Shown in pieces: positions 45,874-54,376 of a stretch of 64,000 bases of DNA. How positions within the stretch are numbered: the first letter of the stretch is position 1; each line of letters opens with the position of its first letter. A program made the translations under genes and the position numbers. The notes under the pieces were generated by a model. The model was not told the origin of the DNA, ran no database searches, and saw only the letters and a list, made by a program, of their open reading frames with translations. Source of the DNA: Paraburkholderia sartisoli (GTDB lineage: Bacteria; Pseudomonadota; Gammaproteobacteria; Burkholderiales; Burkholderiaceae); contig NZ_FNRQ01000005.1 in assembly GCF_900107685.1 (NCBI RefSeq), forward strand, positions 372,001-436,000, in the 5' to 3' direction.

Positions 45874-46599
45874 ATGCATGAAGTCCTTGCCAGAACTACC
45901 GTCACCGCGCTTGCGCTCTTCGCGCTCGCTGCGCTTCCAGGCTGCTCGACATCGCCGCAGCCGAAATTCCAGCAGGAACTGTTCGATACGGGTGTGAGTC
46001 CGTACGCGCGCAACTTCAACGCGAGCAGCACGGATACCTGCGAAGCGGCGCGTCGTGCGCTGCTGAGCCAGGGATACATGACGACCATGACGCGCGGCGA
46101 CACGATCGACGGCACGAAGAATTTCCAGCCGAGCGGCGATTCGCACGTCGTCGTGGAATTTCACGTCGTGTGTACGCCGGGTGAGGAGGCGAGCGACACC
46201 AGCATCGCGTATGTGAACGCCGTGCAGAATGGCTTTGCGCTGAAGAAGAGCGATACGTCGGCGAGCGTGGGGTTGAGCGTGCTCGGTTCGCTGTCGCTGC
46301 CGATCCGCTCGAACAACGACGCGATGGTGAAGATTTCGAGTGAGACGATCCCGTCGGGCAAGTTCTACGACCGCTTCTTCGCGCTCGTCGAGCATTATCT
46401 GCACACGGTCGTGCGCACGTCGCCGGTGGTGCCGGATACGGTTGTGACCCGTGAGATTCCTGCGGACCCGGCGGTCGACGCCGTCGCGCGGGCAGCAGTC
46501 CAGTCCATGGCGCAGACCGCCGCGCCGTCAGCCCAGGCAGCCGCGCCAGCGCCGGCGAGCGATGGCCTCGCGCCGCTTTTGCAGTCGCTGACACCTTGA
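45874..46599 (+). CDS. DUF2242 family lipoprotein
   Basis: 241-residue predicted lipoprotein: signal sequence TTVTALALFALAALPGCSTS with lipobox LPGC at about residue 22. The mature part has PYARNFNASSTDTCEAARRALLSQGYM and a STSASVGLSVLGSLSLP-like central block (reading SDTSASVGLSVLGSLSLPIR), typical of DUF2242. The Ala/Pro-rich tail ends in LAPLLQSLTP. The start at 45874 places the signal peptide correctly; an in-frame ATG at 45835 is an alternative. Probably attached to the outer membrane; role unknown. Confidence 0.85.
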   Translation: MHEVLARTTVTALALFALAALPGCSTSPQPKFQQELFDTGVSPYARNFNASSTDTCEAARRALLSQGYMTTMTRGDTIDGTKNFQPSGDSHVVVEFHVVCTPGEEASDTSIAYVNAVQNGFALKKSDTSASVGLSVLGSLSLPIRSNNDAMVKISSETIPSGKFYDRFFALVEHYLHTVVRTSPVVPDTVVTREIPADPAVDAVARAAVQSMAQTAAPSAQAAAPAPASDGLAPLLQSLTP

Positions 46600-46686
46600 T
46601 GCGCTAAAGCGGCTTCAGATTGCAGGCTTCAGGACGCGCCGGGCGAACCGGCGCGCGTTTCAATCGCGTGTGTTCCCCATTCCCCT

Positions 46687-47955
46687 TTATTCGGTCGCCG
46701 CGTCAGCCTTGCGCGGACGACGAGCGCGCGGTGCCGTCTTGCGAGCGGTCTTCTTTGCTTTCGGCGCGCGCTCTTCCGGTTGCACGGGTTGCGCTTCCGC
46801 TGCTGGCGCAGGCTGGTCCGTTGCGGTGCCGGTCGGGGCCGGCGCTTCCACGGCACCGGCCGCTTCGGCTTTCTTCGAAGACGTCTTCCTGCTGCCTCGC
46901 CCTTTGCGACGTGCGGCGGCGGGTTCCGCCGGCGCTGCCTCATCCTCTGCCCTGGCTTCTGCGTATTCCGTCACCGCGGGCACGTCATGCACTTCCGGCG
47001 CGGTGAACAGATCCTGCGCGATGGGCAATTCCAGTTCAGCAATCGCAGCCACGGCCGGTTCCTGTGCGCCTTTTCTGCGCGCACCCCGTTTCGACCTGCT
47101 TTCACGCGGTGCCGCCGGCTCGCTGCGCACCGCGCCGCCGTTGCCGCGAAACACGAAGGTGCCCGATTTTTCGTCGCGACCGACTTCGAACAGACCGCGC
47201 GTCTGCGCTTCTTCAAGCAGATTGCCGAACGCCCGAAACCCGTAGTAAGACTCGCTGAAGTCCGGCTTGCGCCGCTTGATCGCATCCTTTAACGCCGACG
47301 CCCATACCTTGCCGCTGTCACCCCGCTCGGTCACGAGCGCATCGAACGTCTGCACGGCGATTTCGATGGCTTCGCTGCGACGCGACTCGAGATCGTCGCG
47401 GCGGCGTTTCTCTTCATCGGGCGAGCGCTTCGGGGCGGGCTGCGTTTCTTTCGCGCGCTTTGCGGTGGCGCGCTGATTTTCGCGGGCGAGGTCGTCGTAG
47501 AAAATGAATTCGTCGCAATTGGCGATCAGCAGATCGGAGGTCGACTGTTTCACGCCGACGCCGATCACCTGCTTCGCGTTTTCGCGCAGCTTGGAAACCA
47601 GCGGTGAAAAATCCGAGTCGCCGCTGATGATGACGAACGTATTGACGTGCGATTTCGTGTAGCAGAGATCGAGCGCATCGACGACGAGCCGGATGTCAGC
47701 GGAGTTCTTGCCCGACTGGCGCACATGCGGAATCTCGATCAGCTCGAAGTTCGCTTCGTGCATCGCGGCCTTGAAGCCCTTGTAGCGTTCCCAGTCGCAA
47801 TACGCCTTCTTGACGACGATGCTGCCCTTCAGCAGCAGACGTTCGAGCACGAGCTTGATATCGAACTTTTCGAGGTTTGCGTCGCGCACGCCGAGCGCGA
47901 CGTTCTCGAAATCGCAGAAGAGCGCCATGCTGGGCGTGTCACTGGATGATGTCAT
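46687..47955 (-). CDS. NYN-domain protein with OST-HTH/LOTUS domain
   Basis: 422-residue protein. The N-terminal NYN (PIN-like) nuclease domain carries MALFCDFENVALGVRD and the acidic pocket in SADIRLVVDALDLCY and FVIISGDSDFSPLVSKLREN, matching LabA-type proteins. A LOTUS/OST-HTH RNA-binding domain follows at about residues 195-270 (FDALVTERGDSGKVWASALKDAIKRRKPDFSESYYGFRAFGNLLEEAQ). The last 150 residues are a low-complexity Ala/Pro/Glu/Lys/Arg tail, probably disordered. RNA cleavage or RNA-granule functions are inferred from the family. Confidence 0.88.
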   Translation of the reverse strand: MTSSSDTPSMALFCDFENVALGVRDANLEKFDIKLVLERLLLKGSIVVKKAYCDWERYKGFKAAMHEANFELIEIPHVRQSGKNSADIRLVVDALDLCYTKSHVNTFVIISGDSDFSPLVSKLRENAKQVIGVGVKQSTSDLLIANCDEFIFYDDLARENQRATAKRAKETQPAPKRSPDEEKRRRDDLESRRSEAIEIAVQTFDALVTERGDSGKVWASALKDAIKRRKPDFSESYYGFRAFGNLLEEAQTRGLFEVGRDEKSGTFVFRGNGGAVRSEPAAPRESRSKRGARRKGAQEPAVAAIAELELPIAQDLFTAPEVHDVPAVTEYAEARAEDEAAPAEPAAARRKGRGSRKTSSKKAEAAGAVEAPAPTGTATDQPAPAAEAQPVQPEERAPKAKKTARKTAPRARRPRKADAATE

Positions 47956-48095
47956 GGGTGTGTTCTTCCGTAGGTTCTGTCGGGTGCAGGAATAACCCGC
48001 AGCATAACGGTCTTTTGAGCGGGCGCCTGGCAGATTGATGGCGGACCGCGCGCCGCCCTGTGTGAAGGCGCGTCAGGGTCATCGCCCGGGCCGCC

Positions 48096-49070
48096 TCAGC
48101 CTGGTCCCGCCGATGACGCCGCAGCCTGCCGCCGGCTTTCCCACGCCGGCATCACCTGGCACACGATCAGCCCGGCGAGCATCAGCACGCAACCGGAGAG
48201 CGCGCGTCCGGATAACGTTTCACCGAGCACCAGCCAGCCGGCGAGCGCCGCGAACACCCCTTCCATGCTGAAAATCACGGCGGCATGCGCGGGTGCGGCG
48301 TCCTTCTGCGCGACCACCTGAATCGTGTACGCGACGCCGACCGACAGCGCGCCACCGTAGAGAATCGTCGGCGCGGCACGCACGAGCGAGGCGAGCGTAA
48401 GTGGCTCGAACACGAGCCCGATCGCAAGGCACACGACGCCGCAGGTGACGAACTGCACGAGCGCGAGCATCAGTGGATCGTGGCGGCGCGCGAACCGTCC
48501 GACGAGCATCACCTGCGCCGCGATCACGAATGCGCCGGCAAGCTGATACCAGTCGCCGTAGAGAATCGAGAAGTGCTCGCTCACGCTCAGAAAATACATG
48601 CCGACGGCAGCGAGCAGCGCGCCGAGCCAGGTGCCGATTGCCGTTTCGTGACGCGCGAGCACGCCCATCACCGGCACGATGACGACATAGAGCGAGCTGA
48701 TAAACCCGGCGTTCGCGACCTTCGTGTATTGCAGCCCGATCTGCTGCATCGAGATCGCCACCGAAAGCAGCAGGCCGAGCAGGGCGCCCGACGCGAGCAG
48801 TTCACGCGAAACCGGTCGCGCTGCCGTGACCGGTTCGCCGCCCGGGCGCGCGTGCCGCAGATACACCAGCAGGGCAAACACGACCGTCGCGCCCAGCAGA
48901 AAGCGCAGGCCGGTGAAGAGGAACGGTCCGATCGCGTCGAGGCTGAGCCGTTGCGCAACAAAGGCGGAGCCCCAGATCAGGGCGGCGACCAGCATCAGCA
49001 GGTTCGCGCGAAGGTGTTTGCGACGGTTGGCGTTCACGACGGAAATGCATCTGGATTGCGGAGCGGACAT
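48096..49070 (-). CDS. EamA family (DMT superfamily) transporter
   Basis: 324-residue membrane protein with ten hydrophobic segments arranged as two EamA repeats: NLLMLVAALIWGSAFVAQRLSLDAIGPFLFTGLRF begins the first and ILYGGALSVGVAYTIQVVAQKDAAPAHAAVIFSMEGVFAALAGWLVLGE lies in the second. The start at 49070 is preferred because the upstream extension is not hydrophobic or conserved. These carriers export metabolites or amino acids; the substrate is unknown. Confidence 0.88.
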   Translation of the reverse strand: MSAPQSRCISVVNANRRKHLRANLLMLVAALIWGSAFVAQRLSLDAIGPFLFTGLRFLLGATVVFALLVYLRHARPGGEPVTAARPVSRELLASGALLGLLLSVAISMQQIGLQYTKVANAGFISSLYVVIVPVMGVLARHETAIGTWLGALLAAVGMYFLSVSEHFSILYGDWYQLAGAFVIAAQVMLVGRFARRHDPLMLALVQFVTCGVVCLAIGLVFEPLTLASLVRAAPTILYGGALSVGVAYTIQVVAQKDAAPAHAAVIFSMEGVFAALAGWLVLGETLSGRALSGCVLMLAGLIVCQVMPAWESRRQAAASSAGPG

Positions 49071-49375
49071 GATACGCGCCTCGACAGAACGCTCTGGCGC
49101 GGCCCCTGGTTGTGGCGAATCATTCAGACAAAAGCGGCAATTCCCGGCGGTCTGAAAGCCCCGGCAGCACCGGGCAAAAGCGGTTGAAAGCGGAAAGAAA
49201 GAAACGTGTCTCCCGGAAAATACAGCGTGGCTTTTATGAGATGACAAACCGCCTACGCTAAGTGATACTCCCCGCGGGGAGGCCGTCTGGAGACGCCGTC
49301 ACCGGGTGCGCTTCACCGTGTCGTACTTACTCGTTCACATTGATCAAGTCGCTCAGGTTTGGGGAAAAAAACATT

Positions 49376-49579
49376 ATGAAGAAGCTCATCGCCTCGCTCA
49401 TCGCAGCCTCGTTCGCCCTCGTGTCGTTTCAGGCTTTCGCTCAGGATGCATCCGCACCGGCTGCCCCCGCGGCGAAGCCGGCGCACAAGCACAAGCAACT
49501 GAAGACGCACGGCAAGCGCGCCAAGGTGTCGGAAGCCGCTTCGGCTGCCGGCACGGCCGACAAGGGCGCGCCGCAGTAA
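49376..49579 (+). CDS. Small secreted Ala/Lys/His-rich protein
   Basis: 67-residue protein: signal peptide MKKLIASLIAASFALVSFQAFAQ, then a 44-residue mature chain of Ala, Pro, Lys and His (DASAPAAPAAKPAHKHKQLK...). Such small basic periplasmic proteins are common in Burkholderia and of unknown role; the HKHK stretch could bind metal or polyanions. It ends 57 bases before a strong terminator, so it is likely transcribed alone. Confidence 0.72.
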   Translation: MKKLIASLIAASFALVSFQAFAQDASAPAAPAAKPAHKHKQLKTHGKRAKVSEAASAAGTADKGAPQ

Positions 49580-49635
49580 GGTGTCTCCCGTTCGGGCGGT
49601 CCGGGTCTCAGGATCCGTTCCGCTGGCGAAAAAGA

Positions 49636-49670
49636 AAAGGCCAGGGGTTTTTCACCCTGGCCTTTCTTTA
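49636..49670. terminator. Bidirectional terminator between the small secreted protein and the convergent gene
   Basis: Arms AAAGGCCAGGG (49636-49646) and CCCTGGCCTTT (49655-49665) are perfect inverted copies with an 8-base loop; T-rich sequence follows on the plus strand and A-rich sequence precedes, giving T's on the minus strand. Confidence 0.88.
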
Positions 49671-49739
49671 TGGTTGCGGCGCCTGTTGTGTTTGGCGCGC
49701 TTGTCGCGAGGCAGCCTGCGGTAGCGTTCGTCCGGCCGC

Positions 49740-50024
49740 TTATTTCGCCTCGGCCGCGAGACCGCGTTGCAGCACCTCGGTCAGCAGGCCCGTCATGCCA
49801 TCGGGATGCGTCGCCGCGCGTTCCTTCAGTTGCGCGACGAGATCCGCGTTCAGCTTGCACGCGAACGGCACCAACCCCTGTTCCTGATCGAGTTTGCGCT
49901 GCGCGCGACGATCGGGCGCGGCTTGCGTCGCGGCGCTGCCAAAGCGCCCAGCCTTCGATTGCTTCAGATCGTTGGCCAGCTTGAGCGCCTTGTTCTTCTC
50001 AAGGTCGAATTTTTTCATTGCCAT
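49740..50024 (-). CDS. Conserved hypothetical small basic protein
   Basis: 94-residue protein starting MAMKKFDLEKNKALKLANDLK, with AGGGG eight bases upstream of the ATG at 50024. The C-terminal part (NADLVAQLKERAATHPDGMTGLLTEVLQRGLA) looks like a short helix-turn-helix pair similar in style to ribbon-helix-helix or toxin-antitoxin accessory proteins, but I cannot assign it. No partner toxin or antitoxin is adjacent. Confidence 0.68.
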   Translation of the reverse strand: MAMKKFDLEKNKALKLANDLKQSKAGRFGSAATQAAPDRRAQRKLDQEQGLVPFACKLNADLVAQLKERAATHPDGMTGLLTEVLQRGLAAEAK

Positions 50025-50129
50025 GCCAGATGCCCCTGCGGAATAAGTGAATGTGAACAATCCCGCATTGTACGCACCGCGTGGGATGTGCCATCGACGG
50101 CGGCTTCAACGCGAACGTTTTATCGCGAG

Positions 50130-50918
50130 CTACGTCGGGTTTTCCACGCCGGCGGGCGACGTGCCGGTCGCGCCGTCGCGCTCGCCCGCGAGGCTGTCCA
50201 TCAGCGCGCGCATGCGCTGCCAGTGCGTGCCTTCCCAGAACACGCGCCGGCACACGTCGCAGGTCACGAAGCGCGCGTGCCGCTCCAGCACGCCCTCCGG
50301 TACATGTCCCGCCACGTCCTCTTTCGCGATGCGCCGCAGCGGTGCGTTGCACGCAAGGCAAAGGCGAAACGGCTGCGCGCTGCCCGCGAGGTCGAGCCGG
50401 TCGAAAATCTCGCGCAGCTGGATTTTCGGCTTCAGCGCGCGCACGTAGCAGCCGTGTGTGATCGTGCGCCGCTTCAGCAGTTCGCGGTCGCGCGTGAGCA
50501 CGACACGGTGGTCGCGCGAGGCGATGGCTTCGATGTCTTCGTCGGGATAGTGGTTGTCGTACAGCGTGTCGAAGCCCGCCAGGCGCAGCAGTTGCGCAAG
50601 ACCGCCCAGATGCGCATCGGCGACGAAGCGCATCACGCGCAGCGGCCGTTCGCGCACGCGCAGGAGCGGCTGGATGTCGAACGCCTCGAACTTCGGATAG
50701 ACGGCGACGCGGTCGCCGTCGGCCAGCGGATGCTCGAAACCCACCGACTCTCCGTTCACCAGAATCAGCTCGACTTCGGTGTGCGGCACGCCGATCGCCT
50801 CGATCATGTGCTTTGCGGTGGCGCCGCGCGCGCATGCGCAACTGAACGAGCGCCGCCGCAACGGACGGGCGATGAAGTCGTTCAGTTCCTCGTAGAACCG
50901 GAATGTCGCCGTAACCAT
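50130..50918 (-). CDS. Mut7-C RNase-fold domain protein with N-terminal ubiquitin-like (ThiS/MoaD) domain
   Basis: 262-residue two-domain protein. Residues 1-85 form a beta-grasp domain (TATFRFYEELNDFIARPLRRR...VNGESVGFEHPLADGDRVAVYP). Then the Mut7-C PIN-like domain: RFVADAHLGGLAQLLRLAGFDTLYDNHYPDEDIEAIASRDHRVVLTRDRELLKRR carries the acidic residues, and a zinc-ribbon follows with CLACNAPLRRI and CDVCRRVFWEGTHWQRM. Function as an RNase or tRNA-related protein is inferred from the family. Confidence 0.88.
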   Translation of the reverse strand: MVTATFRFYEELNDFIARPLRRRSFSCACARGATAKHMIEAIGVPHTEVELILVNGESVGFEHPLADGDRVAVYPKFEAFDIQPLLRVRERPLRVMRFVADAHLGGLAQLLRLAGFDTLYDNHYPDEDIEAIASRDHRVVLTRDRELLKRRTITHGCYVRALKPKIQLREIFDRLDLAGSAQPFRLCLACNAPLRRIAKEDVAGHVPEGVLERHARFVTCDVCRRVFWEGTHWQRMRALMDSLAGERDGATGTSPAGVENPT

Positions 50919-51013
50919 CTCACCAGTATGGCACCGGGCCGCCGGCAGCGCGCGGATGCATGTGTCACGCGGGTGTGGTCTACTTCCGTTTCGTTCGACG
51001 GAGGAGGTCCAGC

Positions 51014-51883
51014 ATGGACATAGGATTTATCGGTCTCGGTGAGATGGGTGCCGTGATGGTTGCAAACATTCTGAAAGCCGGGCACACCGTGCGCGTGTGG
51101 AACCGCTCGCCGGAGCGCGCGCAGGCGTTGAGCGCCGCGGGCGCCCAGGTCGTGGCCACACCGGCCGAAGCCTTTGCGGGCGACGCCGTGTTCTCGATGC
51201 TCGCCGACGATGCCGCATTGCGCGAAGTCATCGACAGCCAGCTGCTGGAAAACGCGCCGCGCGGGCTGATTCACGTCAACATGGCGACGATTTCCGTCGC
51301 GCTCGCCGAATCGCTCGCGCACGCGCACGCGGAGCGCGGCCTGAATTACGTCGCGGCACCGGTGCTGGGCCGGCCGGACGTCGCGGCGGCGGGCAAGCTG
51401 ACGATTGTCGCGGCCGGTCCTGCCGAAGCCATCGATCTCGTGCAGCCGGTGTTCGACGCGATCGGCCAGAAAACATGGCGCATCGGCTCGCTGCCGCAGC
51501 AGGCGAACGTCATGAAGCTGGCGGTGAATTTCATGCTGGCCTCGGCCGTGGAAACGCTCGGCGAAGCGTCGACGCTCCTCACCGGTCACGGCGTCGCGAT
51601 GCAGGATTTCCTCGACGTGATCACGAGCAGCGCGTTCCCAGGGCCGGTCTATCAGGGTTACGGAAAGATGATCGCCGAGCAGCGGTACGAACCGGCGCTC
51701 TTCAAGGCGCGTCTCGGATTGAAGGACGTGCGGCTTGCACTGGACGCCGCCGGCACGATTTCCACGGCCTTGCCGATTGCGAGCGTCGTGCGCGACAGCC
51801 TGCTCGACGCGGTCGCACACGGCGAAGGCGAAATGGATTTCGCCGTGCTGGGTCAGGTGTCGGCGCGCCGCGCCGGGCGGTGA
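51014..51883 (+). CDS. NAD(P)-dependent oxidoreductase, 3-hydroxyisobutyrate dehydrogenase/GLYR family
   Basis: 289-residue beta-hydroxyacid dehydrogenase. The Rossmann motif MDIGFIGLGEMGAVMVANILKAGHTVRVWNRSPE is at the N-terminus, then VFSMLADDAALREV, NYVAAPVLGRPDVAAAGKLTIVAAG, and the catalytic Lys region QANVMKLAVNFMLASAVETLGEA. C-terminal domain ends with FKARLGLKDVRLALDAA. GAGGAGG precedes the start at 51014. It could be 3-hydroxyisobutyrate, tartronate-semialdehyde or succinic-semialdehyde/glyoxylate reductase; the sequence does not separate these. Confidence 0.88.
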   Translation: MDIGFIGLGEMGAVMVANILKAGHTVRVWNRSPERAQALSAAGAQVVATPAEAFAGDAVFSMLADDAALREVIDSQLLENAPRGLIHVNMATISVALAESLAHAHAERGLNYVAAPVLGRPDVAAAGKLTIVAAGPAEAIDLVQPVFDAIGQKTWRIGSLPQQANVMKLAVNFMLASAVETLGEASTLLTGHGVAMQDFLDVITSSAFPGPVYQGYGKMIAEQRYEPALFKARLGLKDVRLALDAAGTISTALPIASVVRDSLLDAVAHGEGEMDFAVLGQVSARRAGR

Positions 51884-52056
51884 CGCCAGTCTTGGGAAAG
51901 CGCCGCGTTGCGCCTGTTGTCCGGATGGCTGATGTTGTGCTGCGGGTTGTGCCCCACTAAGGCCTCGCTTGTGCCCCGTTTATGTCCGACCGTGCTGCGG
52001 CGCGCGTGCGCGGGCATAATGGCCGTCCCTTCTGATTTTCCTGCCTGGCGTCCGTC

Positions 52057-52698
52057 ATGAGTCTGCACATCTGGTGGCTGTTTGCTGCCACCGTTTTTGT
52101 CATTTCAGCCATTCCCGGCCCGAACATGCTGCTTGTCATGACGCATGGCGCGCGGCACGGCCTGCGTCGCTCGGGCGCGACAATGGCGGGTTGTCTGTCC
52201 GCGCTGGTGCTGATGTTGTCGGTATCCGCAGCGGGCCTCGGCGTGTTCCTCGAAGCCTGGCCGATGATGTTCAACGCGTTGCGCCTGATCGGCGCGACGT
52301 ATCTCGTCTGGCTTGGTATCAAGGCGTGGCGCGCGCCCGTCGACGAAGCCGCGGTCGCGAATGCCGATGCGCCTGAAGTAAAAGCGGACCTCCCGCGTAC
52401 CAGGTGGTCGATGTTCCGCAATGGTTTTCTCGTGGCAAGCAGCAATCCGAAGGCAATCCTGTTTGCCGCCGCGCTGTTGCCGCAGTTCATCGACGCGAGC
52501 CGCCCGACGCTGCCGCAGTTCGGCGTGCTCGTCGCGACGTTCGCGGTGATCGAGGTGAGCTGGTATCTCGTCTACGCCGGTTTTGGCACGCGCATCGGCG
52601 CAAAGCTGAAGAGCCGCAACGTCGCACGGGCGTTTAACCGGCTGACCGGCGGCGTGTTTGTCGGCTTCGGCGCGATGATGGCGCTGGTCAGGCACTGA
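52057..52698 (+). CDS. LysE/RhtB family amino-acid exporter
   Basis: 213-residue membrane protein with six hydrophobic segments. LHIWWLFAATVFVISAIPGPNMLLVMTHGARHGLRRS carries the family PGPN motif, followed by LRLIGATYLVWLGIKAWR and FRNGFLVASSNPKAILFAAALLPQFID. It should export a neutral or basic amino acid or homoserine lactone-like compound. A strong terminator follows 29 bases after the stop. Confidence 0.92.
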   Translation: MSLHIWWLFAATVFVISAIPGPNMLLVMTHGARHGLRRSGATMAGCLSALVLMLSVSAAGLGVFLEAWPMMFNALRLIGATYLVWLGIKAWRAPVDEAAVANADAPEVKADLPRTRWSMFRNGFLVASSNPKAILFAAALLPQFIDASRPTLPQFGVLVATFAVIEVSWYLVYAGFGTRIGAKLKSRNVARAFNRLTGGVFVGFGAMMALVRH

Positions 52699-52727
52699 GC
52701 CAGCATCGTCACGCTTGCCACGCATCG

Positions 52728-52756
52728 AAAAACGCCGGGTGATCCCCGGCGTTTTT
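52728..52756 (+). terminator. Intrinsic terminator of the LysE-family gene
   Basis: Perfect 12-bp arms AAAAACGCCGGG (52728-52739) and CCCGGCGTTTTT (52745-52756) with a 5-base loop and the T run inside the second arm. Confidence 0.9.
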
Positions 52757-52889
52757 CATGCACGCATTCCTTTCTGGACGCGCTGGACCGCTGTCGCAGG
52801 CCAGTTATGCGAAGGAACGGCATGGGCCGGCACGGCGTGACCGGCGTGCTGCGTGTCCGCAATCCTGAGTACGCCCTCTAGCATTTATG

Positions 52890-52918
52890 TTGCGATGCAC
52901 CAAACGATTTGCTATAGT
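52890..52918 (+). promoter_or_regulatory. Sigma-70-type promoter of the candidate small RNA
   Basis: -35 TTGCGA (52890-52895) and -10 TATAGT (52913-52918) are separated by exactly 17 bases, in a stretch with no open reading frame of quality. Transcription would start near 52925. Confidence 0.6.
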
Positions 52919-52924
52919 TGTCTC

Positions 52925-52985
52925 TGTCTCCTCCATGTCTCCTCCGATATGGATTCAGCCCGCCCCAGTTGGCGGGCTTTTTTTT
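52925..52985 (+). ncRNA. Candidate small regulatory RNA with twin anti-Shine-Dalgarno motifs
   Basis: Between a 17-bp-spaced promoter and a strong terminator lies a transcript of about 60 bases. Its unpaired 5' half contains CTCCTCC twice (about 52928-52936 and 52939-52945, within TCTCCTCC repeats), complementary to the GGAGGAG of ribosome-binding sites, as in several trans-acting sRNAs. The 3' end is the hairpin AGCCCGCC...GGCGGGCT plus eight T, suited to Hfq binding. Neither neighbour (LysE, argC) needs this as a leader. No homologue is claimed. Confidence 0.55.
52957..52985 (+). terminator. Intrinsic terminator ending the candidate small RNA
   Basis: Arms AGCCCGCC (52957-52964) and GGCGGGCT (52971-52978), 6-base loop, followed by an uninterrupted T run to 52985. 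Confidence 0.9.
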
Positions 52986-53065
52986 ATCTAAAATCCGTCT
53001 GGCTCCGATCTTCAGACGTCCGTTGCCATCGTCACGCGATGCGCAATCCGCGCCAGAAAATGAAA

Positions 53066-53089
53066 AAAGCCGACTCGAAAGCCGGCTTT
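53066..53089 (-). terminator. Terminator of argC
   Basis: AAAGCCG (53066-53072) and CGGCTTT (53083-53089) pair around a 10-base loop; on the minus strand the hairpin is followed by TTTTTTC. It lies 47 bases past the argC stop. Confidence 0.8.
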
Positions 53090-53135
53090 AATCTACTTGC
53101 ATGAACCGGGGCAATGCTGCCCGCGATGTGAGAAA

Positions 53136-54083
53136 TCAGCGTTTAAGGCCGGTTTCCTCGCCGGTGCCGATCGCGAGGTTCATGCACTGGATCGCGGCAC
53201 CCGATGCGCCCTTGCCGAGGTTGTCGAGGCGCGCCACCGTCACGAAACGTTCCTCGTTGCCGAATACGAACAGGTCGACCCGGTTGGTGTCGTTGTTCGC
53301 CTGCACGTCGAAAAAGCCGCTGTCCAGATTCTCGTCCGCGTTGAACGGTGCGACGCGCACGAACGCCTCGCCTGCGTAGTATTCGGCGAAGAGCGCCTGC
53401 ACGTCTTGCGGCGCGGCCTTGCGCGCGAGTTGCGACGGCGAGAAGTACGTCGTCACCGCTAGACCTTTATAGAAGTTGCCGACGATCGGCGTGAAGACCG
53501 GCACCGACTTCAGTCCCGTGTGGGCCGCCATTTCCGGCAGGTGCTTGTGCGTGAGCCCCAGCGCATACGGGCGCGGGCTCGCCAGTTTCGCGTCGCCACC
53601 GGCTTCGTAATCCGCGATCATTTTCTTGCCGCCGCCGCTGTAGCCGGTGATCGAATAGCTGTGCGCCGCGAAATCCGGCGTGACAAGACCGGCTTCGACG
53701 AGCGGGCGCATGGCCAGCACGAACGCCGACGCGTGGCAGCCCGGCACGGCGATCCGCTTTGCCGAGCGCAGGCGCTCGCGCTGCGAGCGCGCCAGTTCCG
53801 GCAAGCCGTACGCCCAGTCGGCACTCGTGCGAAACGCGGTGCTCGCGTCGATCAGCACGGTGTGATCGTTTTCAACCAGCGAAGCGGATTCTCGCGATGC
53901 CACGTCCGGCAGACACAGGAACGTCACGTCCGATGCGTTGATGAGACGGCGGCGCTCGTCGAGGTCCTTGCGCTTTGCTTCCTCGATACGCAGGATTTCC
54001 ACGTCGGCGCGCTGCGACAGGTATTCAAAAATCTTCAGGCCGGTCGTGCCTTCCTGTCCGTCGACAAAAACTTTCGTGCTCAT
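53136..54083 (-). CDS. argC: N-acetyl-gamma-glutamyl-phosphate reductase ArgC (type 2)
   Basis: 315-residue NADPH enzyme of arginine synthesis. It belongs to the shorter type-2 ArgC: KVFVDGQEGTTGLKIFEYLSQR at the N-terminus, TFLCLPDVASRESASLV, and the active-site Cys in AVPGCHASAFVLAMRPL. The SITGYSGGGKKMI block follows. It reduces N-acetylglutamyl phosphate to the semialdehyde. No other arg gene is nearby, as usual for betaproteobacteria, where arg genes are scattered. Confidence 0.94.
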   Translation of the reverse strand: MSTKVFVDGQEGTTGLKIFEYLSQRADVEILRIEEAKRKDLDERRRLINASDVTFLCLPDVASRESASLVENDHTVLIDASTAFRTSADWAYGLPELARSQRERLRSAKRIAVPGCHASAFVLAMRPLVEAGLVTPDFAAHSYSITGYSGGGKKMIADYEAGGDAKLASPRPYALGLTHKHLPEMAAHTGLKSVPVFTPIVGNFYKGLAVTTYFSPSQLARKAAPQDVQALFAEYYAGEAFVRVAPFNADENLDSGFFDVQANNDTNRVDLFVFGNEERFVTVARLDNLGKGASGAAIQCMNLAIGTGEETGLKR

Positions 54084-54376
54084 CTCGATCTCACTGGCTT
54101 GCGGGTGCTGGAATGCGTGGACGCCATGCGGCGCCGGAACGCCATTTTAAGACCGTATGGCGGCGCGCGTACGAAAGCGTCGGCGAAAAAAGACGGTGCG
54201 CCACGAAAATGACGCCAGAATGACGGTGTTCAACGGCAGATGGGGTGCGTTGCAGGCGGATCGCGAGGAGATCGTCGGCAGAACGCGGCGGATGCGTGGC
54301 GTTGCGACGCCGGGCCTTCGCCACGCGTCGCTGCCGCGCCTTCGCTACGCGTCGTCGTCACGTCGCCGCCGGGAGG

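Noticed and set aside
49740..50024. Toxin-antitoxin module
   Set aside because: The small protein has an antitoxin-like C-terminal helix pattern but no partner gene on either side.
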